Positions 45,605-54,752 are shown, counted from the stretch's first letter. The stretch is DNA of 64,000 nt from Vulcanibacillus modesticaldus (GCF_001730235.1 NZ_MIJF01000013.1:1-64000), one strand, 5' to 3'. Numbers and translations: made by a program. Notes: generated by a model not told the origin, from the sequence alone.

Positions 45605-47578
45605 TTACTCCCCCTTGGCCGATGCCAATTCTATCTTAGCTAATTTCATTTCTTGCTTTGCTAGTTCACCTGCTAGATTGAAAGTTTCTGTATGTTTAGA
45701 TTCATCTGTTGAAATATTTTTTTGATTATCATATTTATATGAAGGAACTATTTGTTTTAGCAATCCCTTTATTTCATCGTTGTCAGCGGGATAATCATCA
45801 TTGTAAACAAGTTTTTCAAGTTTCCTCAACATAAAGTGAAAATCATCTCTAGAAATTGTTAATTGTTTTCCTATAAAGATCCGGTCATGTTTTGTAGCTT
45901 TAGTTCCCTCTTCATCAGTCAATATTTCTTCATACAGTTTCTCTCCAGGTCGAATACCGGTATAGAATATTTCAATATCTTTATCTGGTTCAAACCCAGA
46001 TAAGCGGATTAAGTCCCTGGCCAAGTCTGCTATCTTAACCGGTTTACCCATATCAAGAATAAAGATTTCTCCACCTTGAGCAAAAGCACCTGCTTGTATA
46101 ACTAGTTGAACAGCTTCTGGTATCGTCATAAAATAACGAACCATTTCTGGATGAGTAACAGTAACTGGTCCACCTTGCTTAATTTGTTGTTTAAAGATTG
46201 GGATAACACTACCTCTACTTCCTAACACATTACCAAAGCGAACGGTAACGAACTTGGTTTCACTTATCTGATTCTTATCTTGAACAATCATTTCAGCAAT
46301 ACGTTTAGTCGTACCCATAACACTTGTTGGATTTACCGCTTTATCTGTAGAAATCATTACAAAATGAGAGGCCCCATACTCATGGGCACAATCCACAACG
46401 TTTTTGGTTCCAAAAATATTATTTTTAACTGCTTCGCTAGGGTTACGTTCCATTAATGGAACATGTTTATGGGCCGCAGCATGAAAAACGACATTTGGTT
46501 TATATGTATCAAACACGTATCTCAATCTATTTCGATCCTGAATATCTGCTATTACCGTTTCGATTCTTAGATCCGGATAATCCTTCCTTAATTCCAATTC
46601 AATCTCATAAATACTATTTTCACCGTGACCCAATAATAATAATTGTTTTGGATCAAATGGAGCTATCTGACGACAAAGTTCAGAGCCTATTGAACCACCT
46701 GCGCCGGTAACTAACACTATTTGACCTTTTACATAATCAGCAATTCCCCTCAAATCAATCTTAACAGGCTCACGCCCAAGTAAGTCCTCAACATTCACTT
46801 CACGAATCGTATTTATAGAAACTTTGCCATTAACTAAATCCGATACACGAGGTAGAATCTTGATATTAGCTGTCGTAGATTTACAAATATTAATTATCTC
46901 CGCTACCTCTGATTTGGGAGCTGATGGCATTGCAATAATAATCTCGTCAATATTATACTCCTTAACAACAAGTGAAATATCTTTTCTATTACCTACTATT
47001 GGTAACCCCATAACCTCTAAAGATTGTTTAGTAGGATCGTCATCGATAAAAGCTACCGGATAAAATTCACTATCCGCTGTATGTTTTAATTCCTTGGCAA
47101 TTAAAGCTCCGGCATCACCTGCACCAACAATTAAAGCTCTCTTATGATACGGTTGGATCTTCAAGTAATTATCACGGAATATTCTCCATGCAAACCTTGA
47201 ACCACCGATTCCCAATATAATTAACGTCCATGATAATAAATATATTGAACGTGGAACTAGAAATTCTGGATTGAATTTTTGAACTATATAATGGAAAATA
47301 AAAAATATAATTTCAGAAGTGGTAACAGCTTTTATAATTGCAATTAATTCACCTACACTAGCATATTGCCAAACCCTTTTATAAAGTTTCGCTCTCTTAA
47401 AAGCTATCAAAATTATAGATAAATGCATCAAGATAACGTATGGTATAAAAACAAAAATTTTACTATTCACCTGAAAATCAAAACGTAACAAATATGCTAG
47501 ATTAATAGCAATAGCAATAATACCAATATCTATTAGGCTTAGGAGCACAACTCTTCGTCGATAGTCCAAATCCTTCAC
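45605..47578 (-). CDS. NDP-sugar 4,6-dehydratase, CapD/PglF/EpsC family
   Basis: The 657-residue membrane enzyme has four N-terminal helices (about 12-130), a first Rossmann unit (ALIVGAGDAGALIAKELKHT) and a catalytic SDR domain with VLVTGAGGSIGSELCRQIAP and STDKAVNPTSVMGTTKRIAE. The catalytic tyrosine is replaced by Met in MGTTK, as in PglF-type 4,6-dehydratases. It would convert UDP-GlcNAc to its 4-keto-6-deoxy form. An in-frame TTG at 47569 is an alternative start. Confidence 0.92.
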   Translation of the reverse strand: MKDLDYRRRVVLLSLIDIGIIAIAINLAYLLRFDFQVNSKIFVFIPYVILMHLSIILIAFKRAKLYKRVWQYASVGELIAIIKAVTTSEIIFFIFHYIVQKFNPEFLVPRSIYLLSWTLIILGIGGSRFAWRIFRDNYLKIQPYHKRALIVGAGDAGALIAKELKHTADSEFYPVAFIDDDPTKQSLEVMGLPIVGNRKDISLVVKEYNIDEIIIAMPSAPKSEVAEIINICKSTTANIKILPRVSDLVNGKVSINTIREVNVEDLLGREPVKIDLRGIADYVKGQIVLVTGAGGSIGSELCRQIAPFDPKQLLLLGHGENSIYEIELELRKDYPDLRIETVIADIQDRNRLRYVFDTYKPNVVFHAAAHKHVPLMERNPSEAVKNNIFGTKNVVDCAHEYGASHFVMISTDKAVNPTSVMGTTKRIAEMIVQDKNQISETKFVTVRFGNVLGSRGSVIPIFKQQIKQGGPVTVTHPEMVRYFMTIPEAVQLVIQAGAFAQGGEIFILDMGKPVKIADLARDLIRLSGFEPDKDIEIFYTGIRPGEKLYEEILTDEEGTKATKHDRIFIGKQLTISRDDFHFMLRKLEKLVYNDDYPADNDEIKGLLKQIVPSYKYDNQKNISTDESKHTETFNLAGELAKQEMKLAKIELASAKGE

Positions 47579-47597
47579 CTTCTTATATTAAGTATAG

Positions 47598-48587
47598 TTA
47601 TTTCTCTGTATTTCTCCAATACTCCATCATAAACACAACAAATACACTAATCATTAATCCTAATACACCTGCTATAGCAATATTAAGCATTTTATTTGGC
47701 TTTACAGGTTGCCCTGGTTCAACAACATCTCTTACAATAGATGCTTTCATCCCTGTTTCTTTAGCGATTTCTTTTAATTGTCCTTCAGCCTTAACTAATT
47801 CAGCATACTGACTTTTCAGATTACTTAAAGCCAGTTTATTAGCTGTAATGCTATCTAATACTTTTAGGTAAGCTGGATTAGGCTCTTCATTTTCGATCGA
47901 TAATTCACTTAGATTTATTACAGTAGTACTAGCCAATTTAGCAGCCAACTCTTGTAAATAGGAATCATCAACAATCGATTTCTTATACACTAGTACCTCA
48001 TCTAGCTCTGCTAGTTGTTGTTCTGCTTTAGCAATCTTATTGTTTAGTAATTCTATATCTATTTCCATCTGTCTCTTAACAGATTTTACTTTTGCAACTA
48101 AGGTATCATAGTTCTGTTCTTCAACAAACTGCTGGAAGCTATTAGTTACAATATTGGCCAATGCCACCGTATCCTTTGCAGAATGTGCACTTACAATAAT
48201 GTTAACTTGGGTAGTATCTTTAACCAGTTCTATCTTGATCATATTCTTTAATGCATTAGCCTGAATATTTTCCCACTCTGGAGAAATTATTCTAAGTTGT
48301 TCTAACATATCTGGCCCTGCAATCGTACTTTTAAAAGCGCTTATTAAAGTCTGAAGCGGAATTACCTCACTATCCATGATTGAACCGATAACAGAGCTGC
48401 TTTTTTCTCCTTTAATATCCTTAACAATAACTGAAGCTGTCACTTCATATGTAGGTGCAATCATAAAAAAGCTTACGAAAGCACTAATTATCATTGCAAT
48501 AATGGTGGTCCAAATAATGATTTTCTTACCCTTTAATAAAATCTCTATTAGTTCTCTCAACGAAATTTCTTCATAGCTTTGTTCCAT
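47598..48587 (-). CDS. Wzz-type chain-length protein without a cognate kinase
   Basis: The 329-residue polysaccharide co-polymerase has two membrane helices flanking a coiled extracellular part (about 50-295): SLRELIEILLKGKKIIIWTTII and PGQPVKPNKMLNIAIAGVLGL, the proline-rich motif before helix two. It would set chain length with the EpsG-like polymerase. A second, shorter Wzz protein lies at 53711-54484 next to a tyrosine kinase; this one has no kinase partner and is in the biosynthesis operon. Confidence 0.9.
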   Translation of the reverse strand: MEQSYEEISLRELIEILLKGKKIIIWTTIIAMIISAFVSFFMIAPTYEVTASVIVKDIKGEKSSSVIGSIMDSEVIPLQTLISAFKSTIAGPDMLEQLRIISPEWENIQANALKNMIKIELVKDTTQVNIIVSAHSAKDTVALANIVTNSFQQFVEEQNYDTLVAKVKSVKRQMEIDIELLNNKIAKAEQQLAELDEVLVYKKSIVDDSYLQELAAKLASTTVINLSELSIENEEPNPAYLKVLDSITANKLALSNLKSQYAELVKAEGQLKEIAKETGMKASIVRDVVEPGQPVKPNKMLNIAIAGVLGLMISVFVVFMMEYWRNTEK

Positions 48588-48724
48588 GATGTTACCCGCC
48601 TTTATCTAATTTTTAAGTCAATTTTTTTGAATTCGACAAAAAGTCTCATAATCCTGCTTAATTCTACAATCATCATAGATAATAAGACGAAAGTAACATC
48701 AATTTCCTAAATTTACTATTAAGT

Positions 48725-49390
48725 TTATTTATATTTTTGCACCATGCCATAAATAATGGCATATTCTTCTTCAGTAAGTCGAGATTGCAATATTGACTTT
48801 ATTTGTTGTTTTTCTTCGGCTGAAAAACCATCTTTAGCCATTGTTTTAATCTTTTCAATATCCTCTTTTGTCAAACTGGATAGTAGAATTTGTGCTGCTA
48901 ATATTTTGTCTTGTGTTGTGACAAGTTCACTTTTGGCCTTTATTTCTTCTTGGCTGATCTCCACTCCCATCACTTGATTATCTATATCTTTGTCGTTGGA
49001 TGTTGCATCTTCCAATTTTTCCGCTTCGTTTTTTTCTTCTGTAATCTTCTCTGTTTCTACTGCCATGTTTTCATCCTTTGAAGCTGATTCATTACTATCT
49101 TGCTTATTATTTATTTCTTCTTTCTGTTTACTTTCTGACTGTTGTTCTACTTGTTTATTTTTGTCTTCCTTTATTTTTATATTTTCCTCTAGACTTTCTC
49201 TATTGGGTGTTTCATCAACTGATGGATTTTCTGGAATCTTTTCCTTTACTTCTTCTACTTGTTCTAGTGAAAAATCCATATTGTTTGCAAGTTCTTCAAT
49301 CATACGGTCTGTATAATAATTAAATAAATACCAGCTAAAACCAGTAATTATAATTAACATTGTCAGTAGGCCAACTAACCAACGTTTCAT
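48725..49390 (-). CDS. Membrane-anchored Lys/Glu-rich protein of unknown function
   Basis: The 221-residue protein has one N-terminal membrane helix (MKRWLVGLLTMLIIITGFSW), a long charged low-complexity middle (about 45-140), and a helical C-terminal part (TKEDIEKIKTMAKDGFSAEE and LTEEEYAIIYGMVQKYK). I start at ATG 49390, five bases after GGAGG. It lies between an SLH protein and a Wzz protein in the polysaccharide locus. I do not recognise a family. Confidence 0.65.
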   Translation of the reverse strand: MKRWLVGLLTMLIIITGFSWYLFNYYTDRMIEELANNMDFSLEQVEEVKEKIPENPSVDETPNRESLEENIKIKEDKNKQVEQQSESKQKEEINNKQDSNESASKDENMAVETEKITEEKNEAEKLEDATSNDKDIDNQVMGVEISQEEIKAKSELVTTQDKILAAQILLSSLTKEDIEKIKTMAKDGFSAEEKQQIKSILQSRLTEEEYAIIYGMVQKYK

Positions 49391-49401
49391 CTTATCCTCC
49401 A

Positions 49402-49470
49402 AAAAAATGATAACCTCCCTCCTGAATTAAAATGTACCCTTTGTAAAGGACATTTTAAAAAAGAGGGAGG
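49402..49470 (-). terminator. Nested hairpin terminator after the SLH gene
   Basis: CCTCCCTC and GAGGGAGG enclose a second inverted repeat (AAAATGT with ACATTTT). On the minus strand TTATCATTTTTTT follows. It would end or reduce transcription after the SLH gene. Confidence 0.75.
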
Positions 49471-49486
49471 CTGTTTTTAATGATGA

Positions 49487-51841
49487 TTACTCACTGAGTA
49501 AATTGGTTATCTTCATGAAACGTTTCAACATCGCCACGCTTTCTGCCCGTGTAGTATTAGCTGCGGGATTGAAGTTTTGCTTATCATCACCTAAAATAAT
49601 TCCTACTTTGGCACTCTTGGCAACGTAATCTACAGCCCAAGCCTTAATCTGAGAACTATCGTTAAACTTCGCTAGTTGTTTTGTTTTCTCTTCATCACTT
49701 AGAGTAATATTACCACCAAGGTATTCTATAGTACGAATGATCATTGTCGCAGCTTGTTCACGAGTTATTTCTAGATTAGGCTTAAATGTACCGTCACCCA
49801 TGCCATTTACTATTCCTGCTTTACTTGCTGCACCAATATACCCAGTAAACCAAGCATTTGCCTTTACATCTTTATAATCAGTTGTCATCGTTTTATTTAA
49901 TCCTAGCGCTCTTACAATCATTGTCGCAAACTCTGCCCGTGTAATTTTTCCATTTGGCTCAAAACGATCTTCTGCTCTACCTTTAACAATCATTTTCGAT
50001 GCTAGTAGATTGATATCATCTTTACCCCAGAAAGAATCACTTACATCACTAAAGGTTTTATCATTTTCGACTACCATAATTGGTGCAAATGTACGCTGCT
50101 TAACGGTAATGATCGTCTTACCTTCGCTAATTTCAACTAATGTTGGTACAGAAGTTAATTCACCATCGGGGCTAGCCATTCTGATAATAGACTTACTTAC
50201 ATTATCATCTTTGTGCTTCCACTCGACAGCTACAACCTTCTTAATATCGACCATTTGATCAATGGTTATTTTTGACTTTATATAATTAGTAACATTTTTG
50301 ACTGGATAACTTTCCTCGTCTACTACCACCATTACTTTTGTTTCTAAAGCTTCGGATAGTACTTTTGCTCCATTTGATGTTATCTGATCAGAGATTGCTT
50401 GTTTTATAGTGGCTGATGCTTTACCAAATGAAATTGTAACCTTACCTTGTTCAAGATCTATTCCTTTATCTTTAAGCGCTGTTAAAGTTGCATTTATATC
50501 TTTTACTGATACTGTCGTACTACCTAATTTGGAAATTACGGATAAGCGATTGTTCGTATTATCTGCATCTGTTTTAGCAATAAAATCTGAACTAAATTCA
50601 ACATTAAATAGATCAGAATCATTTGTTATTTCCACTCTAATATCCGCAGGTTGATCAGTACCAGCTATTTGTGATAGAACATTTTCTTCATTTACAGTAG
50701 CTGAAGTGATTGTTAAGCCTGTTTCATCATCCTCGGTTATCGTAACACTTTCAGCTACATCAATTGGTTGTGTTGTTGGTTCACTAATAATTCCCTCATC
50801 CACAGGTTCTTGCGGTTCAGTGACTGGTTCCTCGTCCTCATCAGAACCTCCTGGTATGGATATTATTCCCCCTCCACCTCCACTGCTTGGAGGAGCGGTT
50901 ACTGTTATTTCCTTTAAACCAACAATAATACCTTTTGCGGCAACTGTTATTGTTGTCGTTCCTTCAGAGACGGCTTGAAAAAAGCCATCTAATGTTACTG
51001 TTGCTACACTTGAATCTGAAGAATAATAGTCTAATCCTTCATTTAAGGTAACAGCAAATGGATAAGACACACTATAACTTAGTTGTTGTGTGCTGCCAAT
51101 GGTTGGCTGTTCATTTGTAAATACAATATCAGAATTAACTCTAGCAAAACCTCCAATTACAGCATTGCGTGCTTCTATTACGGGAACACCCTCATCGATT
51201 AATGCTGTCTGGAAATTATCTTTGATTCTAATTAAATCTGTTACAGATAAACCTAGTTCACTTAATTTCCCTTCAAAAAGATCATAATTTCCAGTTGCAA
51301 AAGTATCAGTAATAGCATCGGTTATAGCATCATTTACAGTATAACTGTCGTTAAAGAGACTACCGATAAAAAAGTTTAATGCTGCCTGGTTCTGTAATTC
51401 ACCGAAAAAGTCCAGTAAATCATCGAAAGTAAAATCACTACCAAATAAGGTTTGGAACGTTGCTGTGTGCTTAGCCTTTGTACTATCAACTGTCGCCTGT
51501 AAATCATCAGCGGTATAAAATAGTTGAACAAAATCGCTAATCATGGTATATACCGGTGTTTCATCTGTCGGATATAACTGAGTTAATTTGGTATTAAATT
51601 CCTCATCAGCAATCACTGTATCTTTCCACCATGACCAATCTTTTTGTTTGATTGCATCTCTAACAGCTCTTACTTGGGCTAATTCTTCATCAGATAATGC
51701 CCCGTAAGCACTGATTACCTGATTGACGTAATCTTCCGCTGCAGCATTAACAACATATGTACTTGATAGACTTCCCAAACTTAGCGGTAGAGCTAAAATA
51801 ATTGCTAAAAAGATTGTTAATAACTTTCTACCTGGCCCCAT
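49487..51841 (-). CDS. SLH-domain surface protein with a Big_2-like domain
   Basis: The 784-residue protein has a signal peptide (LLTIFLAIILALPLSLGS), a helical N-terminal region (about 30-255), a bacterial Ig-like domain (about 262-325, SDSSVATVTLDGFFQAVSEGTTTITV), a glycine-rich linker (PPSSGGGGGIISIPGG), beta-rich modules, and three C-terminal SLH domains (about 605-784: NGKITRAEFATMIVRALGLN). ATG 51841 is six bases after GGAGG. It is inside the polysaccharide locus, suggesting a role at the interface of S-layer and exopolysaccharide. Confidence 0.87.
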   Translation of the reverse strand: MGPGRKLLTIFLAIILALPLSLGSLSSTYVVNAAAEDYVNQVISAYGALSDEELAQVRAVRDAIKQKDWSWWKDTVIADEEFNTKLTQLYPTDETPVYTMISDFVQLFYTADDLQATVDSTKAKHTATFQTLFGSDFTFDDLLDFFGELQNQAALNFFIGSLFNDSYTVNDAITDAITDTFATGNYDLFEGKLSELGLSVTDLIRIKDNFQTALIDEGVPVIEARNAVIGGFARVNSDIVFTNEQPTIGSTQQLSYSVSYPFAVTLNEGLDYYSSDSSVATVTLDGFFQAVSEGTTTITVAAKGIIVGLKEITVTAPPSSGGGGGIISIPGGSDEDEEPVTEPQEPVDEGIISEPTTQPIDVAESVTITEDDETGLTITSATVNEENVLSQIAGTDQPADIRVEITNDSDLFNVEFSSDFIAKTDADNTNNRLSVISKLGSTTVSVKDINATLTALKDKGIDLEQGKVTISFGKASATIKQAISDQITSNGAKVLSEALETKVMVVVDEESYPVKNVTNYIKSKITIDQMVDIKKVVAVEWKHKDDNVSKSIIRMASPDGELTSVPTLVEISEGKTIITVKQRTFAPIMVVENDKTFSDVSDSFWGKDDINLLASKMIVKGRAEDRFEPNGKITRAEFATMIVRALGLNKTMTTDYKDVKANAWFTGYIGAASKAGIVNGMGDGTFKPNLEITREQAATMIIRTIEYLGGNITLSDEEKTKQLAKFNDSSQIKAWAVDYVAKSAKVGIILGDDKQNFNPAANTTRAESVAMLKRFMKITNLLSE

Positions 51842-51870
51842 ATCCATCCTCCTTAAATAGTTTAAACACC

Positions 51871-51903
51871 AAAATGAATAACCCTAATAGAGTTACTCAT
51901 TTT
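51871..51903 (-). terminator. Hairpin, possible terminator before the SLH gene
   Basis: Minus-strand arms AAAATGAGTAAC and GTTATTCATTTT pair (one G-U) around nine bases. Only a short T-run follows. It lies between the structured RNA candidate and the SLH start codon, where an expression platform would be expected. Confidence 0.55.
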
Positions 51904-51924
51904 GATACTTAGACATTTTATTTT

Positions 51925-52035
51925 AAGAGATTTGGGCATCTAACCCTCCCTCACATCACACCATCGACGACCCGCGTCTAAGGTTGCCTTCCCCACAGCG
52001 TGACCGAGTGCCTCCATTGATAATGGTTAGGAGAC
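51925..52035 (-). ncRNA. GC-rich structured leader RNA candidate in the polysaccharide locus
   Basis: About 110 bases with a much higher G+C content than the surroundings lie between the phosphatase and SLH genes. On the minus strand CTAACC (52030-52025) can close on GGTTAG (51945-51940) as an outer helix. Inside are hairpins AAGG/CCTT (51980-51990) and GACG/CGTC (51966-51978) and the single-strand-like phrases GGTCACGCTGTGGGGAAGG. The hairpin at 51871-51903 follows. The location between tyrosine kinase and epsC-type genes matches that of the EAR antiterminator RNA of Bacillus eps operons. I cannot match it to any named family from memory. Confidence 0.55.
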
Positions 52036-52049
52036 ATCACCAATATCAG

Positions 52050-52817
52050 CTAAAACAAACCTAAAATCCGCTTCTTTTTCATAATCTTTTCTGGCATATC
52101 TACATAAATATCTTTACCTTCGATTACCGCTCTTGCATTCTGTTTAAATTGCTCTACTAAATTTTCCCCAGCGAAATCTTCTAAAGCCTGATACCCGGCT
52201 TTTAACATTACTCCCCGATGCCCTCTAGAACTATGGGCATCCGTCGCTAGGAAGTGTGTTAAATTGCCATCTATTAATTCCAAAGTGAACTTTTGTACTT
52301 CTTTGCCAAATTTACCTAATAGACTAGCAGCTGTTATCTGTGTAAGTGCACCTTTTTTAACTAATTGATAAATTTTAATCGGGTTTTCTCTGATTTCACG
52401 ATTACGTTCCGGATGAGGAATAATTGGTATGTAACCTGCTAGTTGAATTTCAAAAACTAGCTGTTCAGCACCTACCGGTACGCGGTCATACGGAAACTCC
52501 AAAAAGACATACTTATGGTCGTTAATAGTTAATAGATTCCCTTTCTTCAAATCTATTACATAGTCTTCATAGACTTGAATCTCTGATCCGGGTAAAATCG
52601 TAACTTCAAGACCTTCCTCTTTGATTCGTTCATTGAGTAAGGTTACTTTAGCCATAATATCAACAGGGTCAACGACATATGTGTCCTTTTTATGATGAGG
52701 TGTGACCACAATTGTCTGAATTCCATCTCTAGCAGCCTGTTTAACCATTGCCAAAGACTCCTCCCAGTCTTTAGCCCCATCATCAACCGGTAAGATATGA
52801 CTGTGTAAATCGACCAT
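52050..52817 (-). CDS. Tyrosine-protein phosphatase CpsB/YwqE (PHP family)
   Basis: The 255-residue PHP-fold enzyme removes phosphate from the tyrosine kinase that controls polysaccharide chain formation. It begins MVDLHSHILPVDDGAKDWEES with the metal-binding HSH, then VVTPHHKKDTY, LPGSEIQVYEDYV, IIPHPERNREIREN and FLATDAHSSRGHRG. I start at ATG 52817 because GGAGGG lies just upstream. It is separated from the kinase by a terminator. Confidence 0.92.
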   Translation of the reverse strand: MVDLHSHILPVDDGAKDWEESLAMVKQAARDGIQTIVVTPHHKKDTYVVDPVDIMAKVTLLNERIKEEGLEVTILPGSEIQVYEDYVIDLKKGNLLTINDHKYVFLEFPYDRVPVGAEQLVFEIQLAGYIPIIPHPERNREIRENPIKIYQLVKKGALTQITAASLLGKFGKEVQKFTLELIDGNLTHFLATDAHSSRGHRGVMLKAGYQALEDFAGENLVEQFKQNARAVIEGKDIYVDMPEKIMKKKRILGLF

Positions 52818-52943
52818 ATTATCCCTCCAAAGAATCATTAATTCCAATAATACCAAATTAAACTAGTTCTATATTACTACTATCCGGAAAAAAAATAAAC
52901 TATTTTTTATTAATTTATTTAATATTCTTTCAATAATGTAAAT

Positions 52944-52973
52944 TTATGTAGAATTATGTCGAATTATAGCGAA
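52944..52973. repeat. Three 10-bp tandem repeats upstream of the phosphatase gene
   Basis: TTATGTAGAA, TTATGTCGAA and TTATAGCGAA follow each other without gaps. They lie between the kinase terminator and the phosphatase start codon, and could be protein-binding sites or simple sequence. Confidence 0.35.
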
Positions 52974-53000
52974 AAAAATAATCTCGTCATCTGACGAGAT
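52970..53000 (-). terminator. Terminator after the tyrosine kinase gene
   Basis: ATCTCGTC and GACGAGAT form an 8-bp stem with a four-base loop, followed on the minus strand by TATTTTTTT. Confidence 0.85.
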
Positions 53001-53022
53001 AGGATCATAATCTATGAAGGTT

Positions 53023-53721
53023 TTAATTTTCGCCGTAATAGTAGTAGTAATAATTTTCTCCTTTTACTTCTTTATGATTTAATACAACTCCAATCACATT
53101 GGCTCGAACATTTTCTAATAGCTCCTTTGATTTAATTGCCATCTCACGATGAGTTTTACCACTATGTACTACCAATAAAACCCCATCAATTATCCGTGAA
53201 AGGACTTGAGCATCTGTTACAGCAATAACCGGAGGAGCATCAAATAAAACAATATCATAAGTTGACGACACTTCATCTACTAGCTGTGACATTCTATTGG
53301 AACCTAATAGTTCTGCAGGGTTAGGAGGAATGGGACCGGAAGTTAAAATATTTAAATTATTGACTGTAGTTTCTTGAATTGCATCCTCTAACACTTCGTT
53401 CCCAACAAGTACATTGGTCAATCCTACAAGATTAGGTAGACGAAAAGTATGGTGAACTGTTGGCTTTCGCATATCAGCATCAACAAGCAACACCTTCTTT
53501 TCTTGTTGTGCTAAGACAACTGCTAGGTTGGCGATGATAGTAGATTTTCCTTCCCCTGGCCCTGTACTAGTTACCATCAACGTCTTTAATGATTGATCAA
53601 TACTGGCAAATTGAATATTGGTCCGTAAGGTACGGAAAGATTCGGAAATTGGTGATTTAGGACTATAAATTGTGATCAACTTGCGTTCTCGTTTTGTTTT
53701 TCCTTTCGTCTTAAATTTCAC
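53023..53721 (-). CDS. Tyrosine-protein kinase CpsD/YwqD (BY-kinase)
   Basis: The 232-residue cytoplasmic kinase domain has Walker A GPGEGKSTIIANLAV (about 54-68), Walker A' VLLVDADMRKPTVHH, Walker B IVLFDAPPVIAVTDA, and a C-terminal tyrosine cluster YYYYYYG that is autophosphorylated. It works with the Wzz-type activator just upstream. Start: GTG 53721 (six bases after GGGGTG), overlapping the end of the activator gene. Confidence 0.92.
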   Translation of the reverse strand: MKFKTKGKTKRERKLITIYSPKSPISESFRTLRTNIQFASIDQSLKTLMVTSTGPGEGKSTIIANLAVVLAQQEKKVLLVDADMRKPTVHHTFRLPNLVGLTNVLVGNEVLEDAIQETTVNNLNILTSGPIPPNPAELLGSNRMSQLVDEVSSTYDIVLFDAPPVIAVTDAQVLSRIIDGVLLVVHSGKTHREMAIKSKELLENVRANVIGVVLNHKEVKGENYYYYYYGEN

Positions 53722-54484
53722 GTACCTCACCCCTCTTTTGTAAAGTTCCATTTACTTGCCTAACTATCTTATGTTTCTCTTTACTTATTTCAAAGGTTGA
53801 AATACTTCCTAATACAGGATAACCTAGTAATCTTTCGATGTCTGCTTCTGACCGAATACTATTATCCAGATACTCTAATAGAAACGTTAATCCAATTCCT
53901 AACATCAAACTTAAGACAAGGGCGATCATAATATTCAACATTGGCTTTGGTTTGATAGGTGCTGGATTTTGTACCGCCTTGGCTTTAGTTAGGATTTGTA
54001 CATTATCTACTTTCATAATATTAACTATTTCTTTCTCAAAGGTGTCAGCTATTGCATTAGCTAACATCACCGCTTTGGTATAATCGGGATCAGTAACGGT
54101 TATTGACATCACCTGGGAGTTCTTAACCGTATTCACCGAAATCTTATTGATTAATTCTTGAGCTGTTAGGTCTAGGTTATAATTAGCAATTACTAAATCG
54201 ATAATCCGTGGACTTTTGATGATTACGTTATAGGTTTCAATCAACTTTAAGTTAGTTTGGATATCGGAATATGAATAAATGCTATTCATATCTTGATCAC
54301 TCTTATTAACCAATAACTCTGTCGATGCTTGGTAAATAGGAGTTAAAAAGAAAAAACTAATGATCCCACTAACAAGAGTCGCAACTAAAACTATAACCAA
54401 AATCATTCCCAGTCGTTTTTTAATGATTTGCAATAACTCTCTTAAATCGATTTCAACGTCTTCGTTCCGTCTAATTTCCTCCAT
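53711..54484 (-). CDS. Wzz-type kinase activator (YveK/CapA-like)
   Basis: The 257-residue protein has two membrane helices (about 30-50 and 185-205) around an extracellular Wzz domain: IDLRELLQIIKKRLGMILVIV, YQASTELLVNKSDQDMNSIYSYSDI, and NPAPIKPKPMLNIMIALVLSL. Its C-terminal cytoplasmic tail activates the BY-kinase. The overlap with that gene supports a two-part kinase system. Confidence 0.92.
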   Translation of the reverse strand: MEEIRRNEDVEIDLRELLQIIKKRLGMILVIVLVATLVSGIISFFFLTPIYQASTELLVNKSDQDMNSIYSYSDIQTNLKLIETYNVIIKSPRIIDLVIANYNLDLTAQELINKISVNTVKNSQVMSITVTDPDYTKAVMLANAIADTFEKEIVNIMKVDNVQILTKAKAVQNPAPIKPKPMLNIMIALVLSLMLGIGLTFLLEYLDNSIRSEADIERLLGYPVLGSISTFEISKEKHKIVRQVNGTLQKRGEVREI

Positions 54485-54536
54485 ATCTTCCTCCTATTTC
54501 ATTGGTGATATTTAGCTAGTTTTATCTATTCGTCAT

Positions 54537-54566
54537 TTAATAACAAATTCCTTCACGTATTGTCAA
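54537..54566 (-). promoter_or_regulatory. Likely promoter of the Wzz-kinase operon
   Basis: TTGACA (54566-54561) and TATTAA (54542-54537) are 18 bases apart on the minus strand, about 55 bases before the Wzz start codon. Confidence 0.6.
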
Positions 54567-54624
54567 AAAATGTTCTCTTTTATTACAAGATATACCAACC
54601 AACCACTAATTAACTTTTTTGTGT

Positions 54625-54696
54625 AAGTAGTATTTTGTATAAGTGCGACTTTTGGTAGTGTAACGGACAAGGTGAGCACGTTACAAAATACTACTT
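54625..54696. mobile_element. Miniature inverted-repeat element, possible MITE
   Basis: AAGTAGTATTTTGTA (54625-54639) and TACAAAATACTACTT (54682-54696) are perfect 15-bp inverted arms 42 bases apart. The inner right side, GTGAGCACGTTACAAAATAC (54672-54691), recurs with two changes at 57958-57977. The pattern suggests ends of one insertion sequence type, perhaps IS21-like. No open reading frame is inside. Confidence 0.5.
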
Positions 54697-54704
54697 TGGT
54701 TTCA

Positions 54705-54735
54705 AGAAAAAACCAAGAACCATTAGATTCTTGGT
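54705..54735 (-). terminator. Terminator after the phosphoglucomutase gene
   Basis: ACCAAGAA (54712-54719) and TTCTTGGT (54728-54735) pair. On the minus strand TTTTTTC follows the stem. Confidence 0.8.
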
Positions 54736-54752
54736 CATAATAGTATCTTTTA

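Noticed and set aside
51925-52035. Cobalamin, c-di-GMP or M-box riboswitch
   Set aside because: GGGGAAGG, GTCACGC and GGTGA...CTCCT recall parts of these classes, but the order and spacing of the conserved cores do not match any of them.
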